64,000 nt of DNA from Anaerobacillus alkalidiazotrophicus (GTDB taxonomy: Bacteria; Bacillota; Bacilli; Bacillales_H; Anaerobacillaceae). A program made the position numbers and the translations under genes. The notes below the pieces were generated by a model that worked only from the letters and a program-made list of their open reading frames with translations, made no database searches and had not been told where the DNA came from. Positions 48,516-58,376 of this stretch are shown in pieces (position 1 is the stretch's first letter; each line of letters opens with the position of its first letter). The stretch lies in NCBI RefSeq assembly GCF_001866055.1, contig NZ_MLQS01000031.1, positions 186,001 to 250,000 of the forward strand, given 5' to 3'.

Positions 48516-49289
48516 ATGTCAAAAAAAGAATGGTACTTAGAATACCAAATACATAAAAATCGTCCAGGATTATTAGGTGATATCGCATCATTACTTGGAA
48601 TGTTATCGATAAATATTATTACGATAAATGGTGTCGATCATATGAGAAGAGGGATGTTAATTCGTAGCGAAGATAATGATCAAATTGAACGACTTACTAA
48701 AATTTTAAATACGATGGATAATATTTCAATAACGAAAGTAAGAGAACCTAAACTTAGGGATAGGTTAGCGGTAAGACACGGTCGATATATAGAAAGAGAT
48801 GGAGATGAAAAGAAGATTTTTCGCTTTGTTCGTGATGAACTAGGAATACTAGTTGATTTCATGGCTGAACTTTTTAAGAAGGAAGGTCATAAACTAATAG
48901 GTATTAGAGGAATGCCTCGAGTCGGAAAGACAGAATCCATTGTTGCAGCAAGTGTTTGTGCTAATAAGCGATGGTCATTTATTTCATCGACCTTACTTAG
49001 GCAGACCATTAGGAGTCAATTAGCTGATGACGAACTTTCAGAGAATAATATTTATATTATTGATGGGATCGTTACAACAATGCGTGCTACAGAAAGACAT
49101 CGATTATTAGTTAATGAAGTAATGCGCTTATGTTCAAACAAGGTCATTGAGCATCCAGATATTTTTGTTAGAGAGACAGAGTATACACTAGATGATTTTG
49201 ACTACATAATAGAGTTAAGGAACAATCACGAAGAAAAAATAACATATGAAGCTATTGACCCAGGGTTTTCTTCATTTGATATAAGTTAA
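48516..49289 (+). CDS. ymfK: YmfK, DUF3388 protein with ACT-like and P-loop-like parts
   Basis: The 257-aa protein starts with an ACT-like segment (EYQIHKNRPGLLGDIASLLG, NIITINGVD; about 6-75). After a basic linker it has GMPRVGKT (132-139), which fits the Walker A pattern, followed by a hydrophobic strand and SFISSTLLRQT; later YIIDGIV could be the Walker B strand. Families with a DUF3388 label have no known function to my knowledge. GAAAGGAG is upstream. It is close to rodZ, 20 nt from its chosen start. Confidence 0.85.
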   Translation: MSKKEWYLEYQIHKNRPGLLGDIASLLGMLSINIITINGVDHMRRGMLIRSEDNDQIERLTKILNTMDNISITKVREPKLRDRLAVRHGRYIERDGDEKKIFRFVRDELGILVDFMAELFKKEGHKLIGIRGMPRVGKTESIVAASVCANKRWSFISSTLLRQTIRSQLADDELSENNIYIIDGIVTTMRATERHRLLVNEVMRLCSNKVIEHPDIFVRETEYTLDDFDYIIELRNNHEEKITYEAIDPGFSSFDIS

Positions 49290-49309
49290 AGAGTTGGTAG
49301 GTGTTAGCA

Positions 49310-50185
49310 TTGTCAGAATTAGGAATGCGACTTAAGAATGCAAGGGTAGAAAAGAATTTAACGTTGGAACAGCTCCAAGAGATGACAAAAATCCAAAAAC
49401 GTTACTTACAAGCTATTGAGGAAGGCAACTTACATTTGTTGCCAGGGAATTTTTATGCCAGAGCTTTCGTGAAAAGCTATTCAGAAGCTGTTGGTATTGA
49501 CCCTGAAATGCTTTTTGAAGAGCATGCAAATGAACTCCCAGCCTCCAGTAAACAAGTAACTGAAATTCCACCAAGAGTTCAATCTAAAAAAAACGGAAGT
49601 ACGAAAAAAACTCGTAGATTTTTAGCAGTATTACCTTCTGTTGTAGCTGTAGTTTTCATTATTTCAATATTAATTGGTTTCTGGTATTTCCTTCAAAAAA
49701 ACACAGCAATTGATGAAGTGGTTCCTACGGATATAGGTCAGGAAACTGTTGATGGTGGAAAAGATGAAGAAGCACTTAAGCCGGAAGAAGAGGATGAAGA
49801 TGAAGAAGAAACTCAATTAATTGAGGTAGAAGAAATAGAAGACGTAGAAGAAGAGTTGCCAGAGCAAGAACTTGTTTTTGTTGAAACAAAGGGAAAAGAA
49901 ACCATTTATCAGTTACTTAATGCAGATGAATTCAAGGTTGAAATTGAACTTGATGGAAAAAGTTATATAGAAATTGATAATCTTAAAGGGAAGACATTTC
50001 ATGCTTCTATTGAAGATAGTGGGAAAGTGTTATCATTTGACTTTTCAGAAGAGGAATCTATTCATTTTAACTTTGGTGCATCCAACAATGTAAAACTATT
50101 TATTAACGATGAACCTTTTGAGTTCCCGCTCAATATCGCTCATCAGAAAGTAACATTTCATTTTCAAGAAGAAAGTGAACAATAG
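49310..50185 (+). CDS. rodZ: RodZ-type cell-shape protein (YmfM)
   Basis: RodZ links MreB filaments to the membrane elongation machinery. The 291-aa protein has an N-terminal helix-turn-helix (LTLEQLQEMTKIQKRYLQAI), one membrane helix (about 105-128), a very acidic linker (about 151-187, many Glu/Asp) and a C-terminal beta-rich domain (about 205-285). TTG 49310 is chosen because TAGGTG ends 6 nt upstream; GTG 49301 lies within that site. Position before pgsA/cinA/recA matches YmfM. Confidence 0.9.
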   Translation: MSELGMRLKNARVEKNLTLEQLQEMTKIQKRYLQAIEEGNLHLLPGNFYARAFVKSYSEAVGIDPEMLFEEHANELPASSKQVTEIPPRVQSKKNGSTKKTRRFLAVLPSVVAVVFIISILIGFWYFLQKNTAIDEVVPTDIGQETVDGGKDEEALKPEEEDEDEEETQLIEVEEIEDVEEELPEQELVFVETKGKETIYQLLNADEFKVEIELDGKSYIEIDNLKGKTFHASIEDSGKVLSFDFSEEESIHFNFGASNNVKLFINDEPFEFPLNIAHQKVTFHFQEESEQ

Positions 50186-50193
50186 TGACATGT

Positions 50194-50226
50194 AAAAAGA
50201 GTCATCAAATATGACTCTTTTTGTAT
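50194..50226 (+). terminator. Terminator after rodZ
   Basis: AAAAAGAGTCAT (50194-50205) pairs perfectly with ATGACTCTTTTT (50211-50222) across a 5-nt loop. Confidence 0.93.
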
Positions 50227-50238
50227 TGACTAAACGAA

Positions 50239-50295
50239 TTTATCCCACACTTAAGGGGCAAGTAAGGCCCCCACTGATTGAAGTTCAGCTTTATA
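50239..50295. repeat. Short copy of the TTTATCCCAC intergenic repeat
   Basis: It begins TTTATCCCACACTTAAGGGG and ends CCCCCACTGATTGAAGTTCA. Compared with the copy at 31471 the central hairpin block is missing, as if removed between two C-rich stretches. The remaining spacer to yajQ (50296-50662) holds no gene. It is AT-rich with one weak hairpin (AGAATTA/TAATTCT, 50545-50569). Confidence 0.65.
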
Positions 50296-50662
50296 GTATA
50301 GAATATTAATTTATGCTTTAGAAGTAAATGAACCTTAAGTAATTTGTTAAATTCCACTTAATAGTTTTTAGAGTAAGATTACACATTGGTGGTGTAATAT
50401 GTTAAAATTAATTCTATGCTTGTACAAAAAAGAATCGTTTAAAACAAATACTTTTTTTTCGGTGTAAACAGTTAGCTTTATATTGATACAAATTTCTAGT
50501 TAAATATAGGGTTGGTAGATCTAAATTTTTTAACGCCAATGGTTAGAATTATTAGAACAAAGTAATTCTATCGCTACGGGAAGAAATACAATAATAGGAA
50601 CAAAACAATTAGCTTACACTATCTGTTAATAAAATTTGTTTTTTTTAGAAAGGATGAAGTAT

Positions 50663-51157
50663 ATGGCAAAGGAACATTTTTTTGACATTGTATCAGAGGT
50701 AAATATGCAAGAAGTTGATAATGCAATTGTACAAGCGTTAAAAGAAATTAAAAACCGTTATGATTTTAAAGGTTCTAAAAGTAATATTGAACGAACAGGA
50801 GATAATCAAATAACGATTATTTCAGACGATGATTATAAATTAGAAAGTGTCATCGATATCTTAAAAACAAAATTTATAAAACGAGACATATCTCAAAAAG
50901 CAATGGATTTTGGTAAAATTGAAAAAGCTTCTGGAGGAACAGTAAGACAAGTAATATCGCTTGTAGCAGGAATTAGTTCTGACAGAGCAAAGAAAATTAC
51001 AATAGCAATTCGTGATTCTAAATTAAAAGTTAAAGCTCAAATACAAAATGAGCAGATACGGGTTACTGCAAAAAACATTGACGATCTTCAATCCATTATC
51101 CAACTAGTAAAACAATTGGATTTGGATTTTCCTGTACAATTTGTAAATATGAGATGA
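50663..51157 (+). CDS. YajQ family nucleotide-binding protein (DUF520)
   Basis: The 164-aa protein matches the YajQ family: [20 protein letters not shown], then NRYDFKGSK and FVNMR at the C-terminus. It is built from two KH-like/ferredoxin-type halves. YajQ proteins bind nucleotides, and a Xanthomonas member binds cyclic di-GMP; the Bacillus role is unclear. ATG 50663 has AGAAAGGATG upstream; longer in-frame starts lack a site. In B. subtilis the homologue (YitK) lies elsewhere, as I recall. Confidence 0.92.
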   Translation: MAKEHFFDIVSEVNMQEVDNAIVQALKEIKNRYDFKGSKSNIERTGDNQITIISDDDYKLESVIDILKTKFIKRDISQKAMDFGKIEKASGGTVRQVISLVAGISSDRAKKITIAIRDSKLKVKAQIQNEQIRVTAKNIDDLQSIIQLVKQLDLDFPVQFVNMR

Positions 51158-51218
51158 TTTTAACTACATATGAAGATTAATTATTATTTTAATTAGGAAA
51201 GTTACAGATGAAAACATT

Positions 51219-51256
51219 CACAAAAAGTGAAGGCAGATTGCCTTCCATTTTGTGAT
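51219..51256 (+). terminator. Hairpin after yajQ
   Basis: CACAAAA...GAAGGCA (51219-51235) pairs with TGCCTTC...TTTTGTG (51239-51254) with a small internal loop. There is no long T tract, so it may be a weak terminator. Confidence 0.55.
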
Positions 51257-51406
51257 GCGTTTATAAAGACTCAAGGTGTGGTATAGACTTCATGTGTTTT
51301 CGAAGTTTTACTTAATCTGATTCGAGTGGTGTGAATGGATGTTGCTAGCACACTACCGATTCAATAGTTGATTGGCACTTACGCTTTTCTAATAGGGAGG
51401 GTACTT

Positions 51407-51985
51407 GTGAATATACCAAATAAAATTACTATTTCAAGAATAATTCTTATTCCCTTATTTATGATTTTTTTCCTGGCTCCTATCGATCTAGGTCACTTTC
51501 TTATCATGAGCTTTGAATTGCCTATAGCACATTTCATTGGTGCTTTACTTTTCATTATTGCAGCTAGTACAGATTGGTTAGACGGTTATTATGCAAGGAA
51601 ATATAACTTAGTTACAAATTTCGGGAAGTTTTTAGATCCATTAGCTGACAAATTGTTAATGACTGCAGCACTAATTGCATTAGTGGAATTATTGTTATTA
51701 CCAGCTTGGATTGCAATAGTTATTATTAGCCGCGAGTTTGCTGTTACTGGAATCAGGCTTGTTGCAGCAGCTGAAGGACAAGTAATAGCTGCAAGCAATT
51801 TAGGAAAATGGAAAACGGTGTTTCAGATTATTGCTGTTTCAGCGTTAATGCTTCACAACTTACCTTTTGAGTTAATTGGTTTTCCTTTTACGACAATTGT
51901 TGTATGGATTGCTACTATTTTAACTATTATTTCGGGCTGGGATTATTTTGTCAAAAATAAACACATTGTCCTTAAATCTAAGTAA
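51407..51985 (+). CDS. pgsA: CDP-diacylglycerol-glycerol-3-phosphate 3-phosphatidyltransferase
   Basis: PgsA makes phosphatidylglycerol phosphate, the committed step to phosphatidylglycerol, using the CDP-diacylglycerol from CdsA. The 192-aa membrane protein starts NIPNKITISRIILIPLFM and holds the CDP-alcohol phosphotransferase motif DWLDGYYARKYN ... GKFLDPLADK. GTG 51407 follows AGGGAGGG by about 6 nt and gives the family length; the longer frame to 51368 adds unsupported sequence. Confidence 0.95.
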   Translation: MNIPNKITISRIILIPLFMIFFLAPIDLGHFLIMSFELPIAHFIGALLFIIAASTDWLDGYYARKYNLVTNFGKFLDPLADKLLMTAALIALVELLLLPAWIAIVIISREFAVTGIRLVAAAEGQVIAASNLGKWKTVFQIIAVSALMLHNLPFELIGFPFTTIVVWIATILTIISGWDYFVKNKHIVLKSK

Positions 51986-51999
51986 TCGGGGTGTTGGCT

Positions 52000-53253
52000 T
52001 TGAATGCAGAAATCATAGCTATTGGTTCTGAACTCTTGTTAGGGCAAATTTCAAATACCAATGCACAATTTCTCTCTAAACAATTAGCTAATATTGGAGT
52101 GAATGTTTATCATCATAGTGTTGTTGGCGATAATCGTGCTCGCTTAATAGAAATTATTACTCAAGCTCAAAAACGCTCTAATTTAATTGTTGTTACTGGT
52201 GGGCTTGGTCCAACAAAAGATGACCTTACAAAAGAAACGATTGCTGAGTGCGTCGGACGTTCTTTAATAACTGATAAAGAAGCTTTAATTAATATTGAAG
52301 AATATTTTAAACGGCGTAACCGAGTAATGTCAGAAAATAATCGAAAACAGGCTTTAGTTATTTCAGGATGTACCATCCTGCCAAATGATCATGGAATGGC
52401 ACCAGGAATGGCTTTAAAAGAAAATGGTGTTTCTTATGTCCTTTTACCGGGACCGCCTAAGGAAATGGAGCCGATGTTTATAAATTATGGGCTTTCCTTC
52501 CTTGTTTCACAGCTCGAAAAAACTACGAAAATTAGTTCGCGCGTATTAAATTTTTTTGATATCGGTGAATCTCAACTTGAAACTGAACTTTTAGATTTAA
52601 TTGATAATCAAACTAATCCGACAATTGCACCTCTAGCTAAGGATGGAGAAGTGACGATTCGCTTAACTGTGAAGTATGAGAATGAAAAAGAAGGTGCAGC
52701 TCTCTTAGATGAAATAGAAGGGAAAATATTAGCTAGAGTAGGTGAGTTTTTTTACGGTTATGATGACACCTCCTTATTAAAAGAAGTAATAAAACAGCTC
52801 AAAGACGAGGGGATAACGATTGCTTCTGCCGAAAGCTTAACTGGTGGTCTTTTTTCTTCTGAAATAACTAAAGTAAGCGGAGCTTCAACCATTTTTAAGG
52901 GGGGGATTGTTTGCTATAGCAATGATAGTAAACAATCTATTCTCAAGGTGCCAGATGAAATTATTAATGAATTTGGTGCAGTGAGTAGTGAGTGTGCGAA
53001 AGCTCTAGCTGATAATGTAAAGGATCTTACAGGCGCAACTATAGGAATTAGCTTTACCGGTGTAGCAGGTCCTAACAAACTTGAAAATAAAGAGGTAGGG
53101 ACAGTTTATATTGGAATTTCTGTGATAGGTAAAAAAACAATTGTTTATCCATTAAAGCTTGCTGGCTCTAGAGAGCAAATTCAGAGTAGGTCTGTTAAAT
53201 ATGGTTTATATTCATTAATGAAACATTTTTCTAAAGGTGGCAATATAAAATGA
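52000..53253 (+). CDS. cinA: CinA-like competence/damage-inducible protein
   Basis: The 417-aa protein joins an N-terminal molybdopterin-binding-like domain (AEIIAIGSELLLGQISNTNA, VTGGLGPTKDDLTKETIAE) to a C-terminal CinA domain (IASAESLTGGLFSSEITKVS, SFTGVAGP) related to nicotinamide mononucleotide deamidase. TTG 52000 is chosen: GGGGTG ends 5 nt upstream and the N-terminus then matches B. subtilis CinA as I recall it. It lies 14 nt after pgsA and overlaps the helicase gene by 4 nt. Confidence 0.94.
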   Translation: MNAEIIAIGSELLLGQISNTNAQFLSKQLANIGVNVYHHSVVGDNRARLIEIITQAQKRSNLIVVTGGLGPTKDDLTKETIAECVGRSLITDKEALINIEEYFKRRNRVMSENNRKQALVISGCTILPNDHGMAPGMALKENGVSYVLLPGPPKEMEPMFINYGLSFLVSQLEKTTKISSRVLNFFDIGESQLETELLDLIDNQTNPTIAPLAKDGEVTIRLTVKYENEKEGAALLDEIEGKILARVGEFFYGYDDTSLLKEVIKQLKDEGITIASAESLTGGLFSSEITKVSGASTIFKGGIVCYSNDSKQSILKVPDEIINEFGAVSSECAKALADNVKDLTGATIGISFTGVAGPNKLENKEVGTVYIGISVIGKKTIVYPLKLAGSREQIQSRSVKYGLYSLMKHFSKGGNIK

Positions 53254-54839
53254 TGTATTTTGACGATTTTCAAATTTCAGGTGATATAAAAAAAGCAATT
53301 AAGGAGATGGGCTTTGAAGCTCCTTCTCCAATTCAAGAAAAAGTAATTCCTGTCATATTAGAAGGTGGGGATGTCATTGGACAAGCACAAACAGGCACAG
53401 GAAAGACAGCAGCATTTGGGATCCCGTTATTAAACAAAGTTACGAGTGCACCATATGTGCAAGCAATTATTTTAACTCCAACACGAGAATTGGCCATCCA
53501 GGTTGCTGGTGAACTTCAAAAATTATCTAAGTTTAAACGTACACGAACATTACCAATCTACGGTGGACAATCGATTGGTCACCAAATTCGTGCTTTAAAG
53601 CAAGGCGTACATGTTGTTATTGGGACTCCTGGCCGAGTTCTAGATCATTTACGTCGTAAAACGTTGAAACTTGAAAGAGTTCATACTGTCGTTTTAGATG
53701 AAGCAGATGAAATGCTCGATATGGGGTTTGTTGAGGATATTGAATCTATTTTAAAAGAGGTAAATCACGAACGTCAAACGTTGCTTTTTTCTGCAACAAT
53801 GCCAAATGAGATTATGAAATTGTCTCGTAAGTATATGAATCAACCTAAAGTTGTTTCTATTAGCAAAGGGGACGTAACAGCACCATCTATTAACCAAGTT
53901 TATTTTAAAGTATTAGAAAAGAATAAATTAGAGTCTCTTTGTCGAATTATTGATAGTGAAGAAATTGATCTTGGGATTATTTTTTGTCGTACAAAAAAGG
54001 GTGTTGCTGAACTTGCAGAAGCTCTACAAGCACGCGGATATATGGCGGACGGTCTTCATGGCGATTTAACCCAAATGCAACGAGATAGTGTCATGAAGAA
54101 ATTCCGTGATTCTACCATTGAGTTTTTAATTGCTACAGATGTTGCGGCACGTGGTATTGATGTGGATAATGTGACTCATGTTATTAACTATGACATTCCG
54201 CAAGATCCTGAAAGTTATGTGCATCGTATTGGGCGTACCGGTCGTGCGGGGAGGAAAGGTCTAGCATTAACTTTAGTCACTCCAAGGGAAATGAAACATT
54301 TGCGCTCTATTGAAATGGAAATTAAAATGACATTACCTTCTCAAGAAATTCCTACGATTGAGGATGTTGTAGAAAAACAACAAGAATCATGGAAACAACA
54401 AGTAGTTAAAATCATTGAGACAAATGATCAGCCTACATTTTTTGATTCTATAGTTAAGGATATGCTTTCTGAATATCCACCTGAAAAAGTTGTTAACGCG
54501 CTTATGAATATAGCTTTCCATCGTGAATTTAATGTTGAAGATGATAGCTATAACTTTGGTGATACAGGCGCAGCGAAAGGCATGGTTCGCTTTTTTATTA
54601 ATGTAGGTAGAAATGTTCAACTAACACCTAAAATTATTGTCGATGAAATTGCTGAACTAGTAGGAATTTTACCAAAATCAATAGGAAGAATTGATATCTT
54701 TGAAAATTTCACCTTTGTAGAGGTCCCAGAAGATAGTGCACCGTTTGTCTATGAAGCACTTCGCTATTCAAGATTAAATGGAATTCGAGTTAATCTTGAG
54801 CCGGCAAAACCACGTCCAAAAAGAGAAAAGAAATTTTAA
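53250..54839 (+). CDS. DEAD-box RNA helicase with DbpA-type RNA-binding C-terminus
   Basis: The 529-aa protein has a full DEAD-box core: Q motif (APSPIQEKVIP), AQTGTGKT (46-53), PTRELA, DEAD (150-153), FSATMP, and HRIGRTGRAGRKG. A C-terminal domain (about 450-523, with GMVRFFINVGRNVQLTP and FTFVEVPEDSAPFVYEAL) is of the DbpA/DeaD RNA-binding type. Such enzymes act in ribosome assembly or mRNA structure removal, often in the cold. It starts within the cinA stop (ATGA), so the two are coupled. I cannot tell which Bacillus paralogue (CshA, DeaD/DbpA) it corresponds to. Confidence 0.93.
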   Translation: MMYFDDFQISGDIKKAIKEMGFEAPSPIQEKVIPVILEGGDVIGQAQTGTGKTAAFGIPLLNKVTSAPYVQAIILTPTRELAIQVAGELQKLSKFKRTRTLPIYGGQSIGHQIRALKQGVHVVIGTPGRVLDHLRRKTLKLERVHTVVLDEADEMLDMGFVEDIESILKEVNHERQTLLFSATMPNEIMKLSRKYMNQPKVVSISKGDVTAPSINQVYFKVLEKNKLESLCRIIDSEEIDLGIIFCRTKKGVAELAEALQARGYMADGLHGDLTQMQRDSVMKKFRDSTIEFLIATDVAARGIDVDNVTHVINYDIPQDPESYVHRIGRTGRAGRKGLALTLVTPREMKHLRSIEMEIKMTLPSQEIPTIEDVVEKQQESWKQQVVKIIETNDQPTFFDSIVKDMLSEYPPEKVVNALMNIAFHREFNVEDDSYNFGDTGAAKGMVRFFINVGRNVQLTPKIIVDEIAELVGILPKSIGRIDIFENFTFVEVPEDSAPFVYEALRYSRLNGIRVNLEPAKPRPKREKKF

Positions 54840-54922
54840 TATAAAAAAAGCTCAACTATAATTATTAGGTTGTATCCTCGTATTAAAATGATTGAAAGTT
54901 TTGCTTATCGTTGAATAAAAAT

Positions 54923-55025
54923 AATAGGGCTAACTCACTTCGTAAAGATTATGAAATCCAAACATTTCATTTGTGTTTTTCATAAAAATTGCTTTATGAT
55001 AGATTGAGTTAGCCTTATTGTTTAT
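54923..55025 (+). terminator. Nested-hairpin terminator before recA
   Basis: AATAGGGCTAACTCA (54923-54937) pairs with TGAGTTAGCCTTATT (55005-55019). Inside is a smaller ATGAAAT/ATTTCAT hairpin. It insulates recA from the helicase gene. Confidence 0.75.
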
Positions 55026-55102
55026 CTTGATGTTACCATTATTGAGTAAGTAGCCAAAATTTGAACTAAATATAGTAGGAAACAAAAACTAACAAAAAAA
55101 GA

Positions 55103-55116
55103 CGAATAAATGTTCG
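55103..55116 (+). promoter_or_regulatory. LexA (SOS) box of recA
   Basis: CGAATAAATGTTCG fits the Gram-positive SOS consensus (CGAAC-N4-GTTCG) with one mismatch. It ends 9 bp before the recA -35 box. LexA bound here would hinder RNA polymerase. Confidence 0.85.
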
Positions 55117-55125
55117 TTAAAACTA

Positions 55126-55154
55126 TTGGCAAATCTCAAAAAACAAGTTATGAT
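55126..55154 (+). promoter_or_regulatory. SigA promoter of recA
   Basis: TTGGCA (55126-55131) and TATGAT (55149-55154) are 17 bp apart, 78 nt before the recA ATG. Confidence 0.8.
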
Positions 55155-55231
55155 AATGATATAGCTTTTACATGCACCTTAAACAAATAAAAAACAATTG
55201 TAATTTATTTACATATAAGGAGAGATGAAAC

Positions 55232-56281
55232 ATGAGTGATCGTAAAGCGGCCTTAGATATGGCATTACGACAAATCGAAAAGCAATTTGGAAAAGGTTCA
55301 ATTATGAAACTAGGGGAACAAGCAGAAAGAAAAGTGTCTACAATTTCTACTGGTTCATTAGCAGTTGACATCGCCCTTGGGGTAGGTGGTTATCCAAAAG
55401 GTCGAATTATTGAAATTTATGGTCCAGAATCTTCTGGTAAAACAACTGTAGCACTACATGCGATTGCAGAAGTACAACGCCAAGGTGGACAAGCAGCTTT
55501 TATTGATGCAGAGCATGCTCTTGATCCAATATATGCTCAGAATTTAGGTGTTAATATAGATGAACTACTGTTATCACAACCTGACACAGGTGAACAAGCA
55601 TTAGAAATTGCAGAAGCTTTAGTTCGTAGTGGTGCTGTTGATATTCTTATTATTGACTCGGTAGCAGCCCTTGTTCCTAAGGCTGAGATTGAAGGGGAAA
55701 TGGGAGATAGCCACGTAGGACTTCAAGCACGTTTAATGTCTCAAGCACTAAGAAAGCTTTCTGGTGCTATTAATAAATCTAAGACTATTGCTATCTTTAT
55801 TAACCAAATTCGTGAAAAAGTTGGCGTAATGTTTGGGAATCCTGAAACAACTCCTGGTGGAAGAGCTCTTAAATTCTATTCATCAGTTCGACTAGAAGTA
55901 CGTAGAGCTGAAGTATTAAAGCAAGGTAACGACATGGTTGGAAACAAAACAAAAATAAAAGTAGTTAAAAATAAAGTTGCCCCACCATTTAAGCAAGCAG
56001 AAGTAGACATTATGTATGGTGAAGGGATATCTAGAGAAGGGTCTATCTTAGATATTGGTTCTGATCTTGATATTGTCCAAAAAAGTGGTGCTTGGTACTC
56101 GTTTAATGATGAACGCTTAGGGCAAGGTAGAGAAAATGCAAAGCAATTCTTAAAAGAAAATAGTGACATTACATTAACTATTGAAACAAAAATTCGTGAT
56201 CACTACGGACTAAATGGTGAGATCAAAGTTGATGCGCCAACAGATGATGAATTTGCTGATCTTCCACTAGATTTAAAATAA
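55232..56281 (+). CDS. recA: Recombinase RecA
   Basis: RecA forms filaments on single-stranded DNA, drives strand exchange and triggers LexA self-cleavage. The 349-aa product is uninterrupted (no intein): GPESSGKT at 64-71, [25 protein letters not shown] region, [20 protein letters not shown] and an acidic C-terminus. AAGGAGAG precedes the ATG. The SOS box and promoter are directly upstream. Confidence 0.99.
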   Translation: MSDRKAALDMALRQIEKQFGKGSIMKLGEQAERKVSTISTGSLAVDIALGVGGYPKGRIIEIYGPESSGKTTVALHAIAEVQRQGGQAAFIDAEHALDPIYAQNLGVNIDELLLSQPDTGEQALEIAEALVRSGAVDILIIDSVAALVPKAEIEGEMGDSHVGLQARLMSQALRKLSGAINKSKTIAIFINQIREKVGVMFGNPETTPGGRALKFYSSVRLEVRRAEVLKQGNDMVGNKTKIKVVKNKVAPPFKQAEVDIMYGEGISREGSILDIGSDLDIVQKSGAWYSFNDERLGQGRENAKQFLKENSDITLTIETKIRDHYGLNGEIKVDAPTDDEFADLPLDLK

Positions 56282-56287
56282 TGGGTG

Positions 56288-56396
56288 AAAAATGACTTAA
56301 ATTGAATCGTTTTATTGAGGAAGTTGTATATTTTATCACCAAAAGTTACAAACTTTCAAAAACGGCGGTTCAGTTTTTTAAAGTCATTTTTTATTT
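56288..56396 (+). terminator. Candidate long-loop terminator after recA
   Basis: AAAAATGACTT (56288-56298) pairs with AAAGTCATTTTT (about 56380-56392), and TTGAA with TTCAG, across a long loop, followed by ATTTC. The rest of the spacer to 56571 is AT-rich without a gene. Confidence 0.5.
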
Positions 56397-56571
56397 CAAA
56401 AAAACAATAAATCTTTTCTCAACATCAATAGAGTCTTATTACTCATCTAGATAGGACGAATTAACTATTTGTTAATACTATTTTACAGAAAAGTATTTTT
56501 TCTGATCTCGAAAATCATTAATGAAACAGACAGAAATTTTAATGTATAGAACAGTCCATTATTGACAAAGC

Positions 56572-56600
56572 TTGACAATAACATTATCCAATTATACAAT
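56572..56600 (+). promoter_or_regulatory. SigA promoter of rny
   Basis: TTGACA (56572-56577, perfect -35) and TACAAT (56595-56600) are 17 bp apart. A second TTGACA stands 10 bp upstream. About 180 nt of leader separate it from rny. Confidence 0.8.
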
Positions 56601-56781
56601 TGTGGAGAATACCGCATTTTACATTTAATTATTGGTTATTTTTTTTATACTTTATGAAATTTTTCTCTTTATTAAGTATAAGAAGGGTATCCTGTGCTGG
56701 ATGTGCACACCAATTAGAATGATCTGAAAATAATGTATGATGATGAAACCAACAATTAGATAGCAAGAGGAGGTGAAAGTA

Positions 56782-58347
56782 TTGGATAACATTTTTGTAC
56801 TCATCTTCATTTTGCTTGTCTCTGTGGCCATTGGTGCAGTTGTTGGATATCTTGTTCGAAAATCCATTGCAGAAGCTAAAATTTCTAGTGCGGAACATGC
56901 AGCAAAACAAATTATTGAAGAAAGTAAGCGCGAGGCTGAAAGAGTAAAGAAGGAAGCCGTCCTTGAAGGTAAGGATGAAATTCATAAACTTCGTCAAGAC
57001 GCTGAGCGAGATGTTCGTGAACGAAGAAATGAGATTCAAAAACAAGAGAATCGTTTGGTACAAAAAGAAGAGATCCTTGACCGTAAGAGTGAAACCTTAG
57101 ATAAAAAAGAGGAATCATTGGAAAAGAGAGAGGAAGCTCTCACCAAAAAACAACGACATATTGAAGAGATGGAAAGCAAAGTGGAGGGACTCTTACAGGA
57201 ACAGCAAGCTGAACTTGCGCGTATTTCTGGATTTACTAGAGAAGAAGCTAGGGAAATCATTATGAAAGACGTAAAAGATGAGTTAACTCACGAAACAGCC
57301 TTAATGGTAAAAGATTTAGTAACTAAGGCTAAAGAAGAAGCTGACAAGAAAGCGAAAGAGATTGTATCACTTGCAATACAACGTTGTTCGGCTGACCACG
57401 TTGCTGAGACTACAGTATCAGTAGTAAATCTTCCAAATGATGAAATGAAAGGAAGAATTATTGGACGTGAAGGTCGAAATATTCGTGCTCTTGAAACATT
57501 AACTGGTATTGATCTTATTATTGATGATACACCAGAAGCAGTTATTTTATCAGGATTTGATCCGATAAGAAGGGAAATTGCCCGTACAGCACTTGAGAAG
57601 TTAGTTCAAGATGGTCGAATCCACCCTGCGCGTATAGAAGAGATGGTTGATAAGTCTAGACGTGAAGTAGATGAAATGATTAGAGATTATGGGGAGCAAA
57701 CAACGTTTGAAATAGGGATACACGGTCTACACCCTGATCTAATTAAGATTTTAGGACGACTTAAGTTTAGAACTAGTTATGGACAAAATGTTCTTAAGCA
57801 TTCTATAGAGGTTGCTCAATTAGCAGGTATTATGGCAGCTGAATTAGGTGAAGACGTTCAACTGGCAAAAAGAGCAGGTCTTCTCCATGATATAGGTAAA
57901 GCAATTGACCATGAAGTAGAAGGAAGTCATGTGGAAATTGGAGTCGAATTAGCAGTTAAATATAAGGAGCATCCTGTTGTTATAAATAGTATCGCTTCAC
58001 ATCATGGTGACACAGAAGCAACATCTATTATTGCAACCCTTGTTGCAGCTGCAGACGCTTTATCAGCGGCTCGCCCAGGAGCAAGACGTGAAACACTTGA
58101 GACGTATATTCGTCGCTTAGAAAAACTTGAAGAAATTTCTGAGTCCTTTGATGGTGTTGAAAAAACGTATGCAATCCAAGCTGGACGTGAAGTCAGAATT
58201 ATGGTTAAACCAGAAATGGTTGATGATAGTGAAGCATATCGTTTAGCAAGAGATATTACGAAGAAAATTGAAGAAGAACTCGACTATCCAGGACACATTA
58301 AAGTTACCGTTATTCGTGAAACGCGAGCAGTTGAGTATGCAAAATAA
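56782..58347 (+). CDS. rny: Ribonuclease Y
   Basis: RNase Y is the membrane-bound endoribonuclease that starts decay of most mRNAs in Bacillus. The 521-aa protein has an N-terminal membrane helix (about 4-24), a long coiled coil (about 30-190), a KH domain ([20 protein letters not shown]) and an HD domain ([15 protein letters not shown]; His 369, Asp 370). TTG 56782 is the start, 7 nt after GAGGAGGTG; the earlier GTG lies inside that site. It heads the rny-ymdB pair. Confidence 0.97.
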   Translation: MDNIFVLIFILLVSVAIGAVVGYLVRKSIAEAKISSAEHAAKQIIEESKREAERVKKEAVLEGKDEIHKLRQDAERDVRERRNEIQKQENRLVQKEEILDRKSETLDKKEESLEKREEALTKKQRHIEEMESKVEGLLQEQQAELARISGFTREEAREIIMKDVKDELTHETALMVKDLVTKAKEEADKKAKEIVSLAIQRCSADHVAETTVSVVNLPNDEMKGRIIGREGRNIRALETLTGIDLIIDDTPEAVILSGFDPIRREIARTALEKLVQDGRIHPARIEEMVDKSRREVDEMIRDYGEQTTFEIGIHGLHPDLIKILGRLKFRTSYGQNVLKHSIEVAQLAGIMAAELGEDVQLAKRAGLLHDIGKAIDHEVEGSHVEIGVELAVKYKEHPVVINSIASHHGDTEATSIIATLVAAADALSAARPGARRETLETYIRRLEKLEEISESFDGVEKTYAIQAGREVRIMVKPEMVDDSEAYRLARDITKKIEEELDYPGHIKVTVIRETRAVEYAK

Positions 58348-58376
58348 AGTGGCCCACCAGCCACTTTATTTTTTTA
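58343..58376 (+). terminator. Terminator after rny
   Basis: AATAAAGTGGC (58343-58353) pairs with GCCACTTTATT (58360-58370) and seven T residues follow. It overlaps the last codons of rny. Confidence 0.92.

Noticed and set aside
56629..57063. 144-codon ORF on the - strand opposite the rny start
   Set aside because: It lies antisense to the promoter-proximal part of rny; its hydrophobic look comes from the reverse complement of the AT-rich leader and the Lys/Glu coiled-coil codons, and it has no ribosome site of note.
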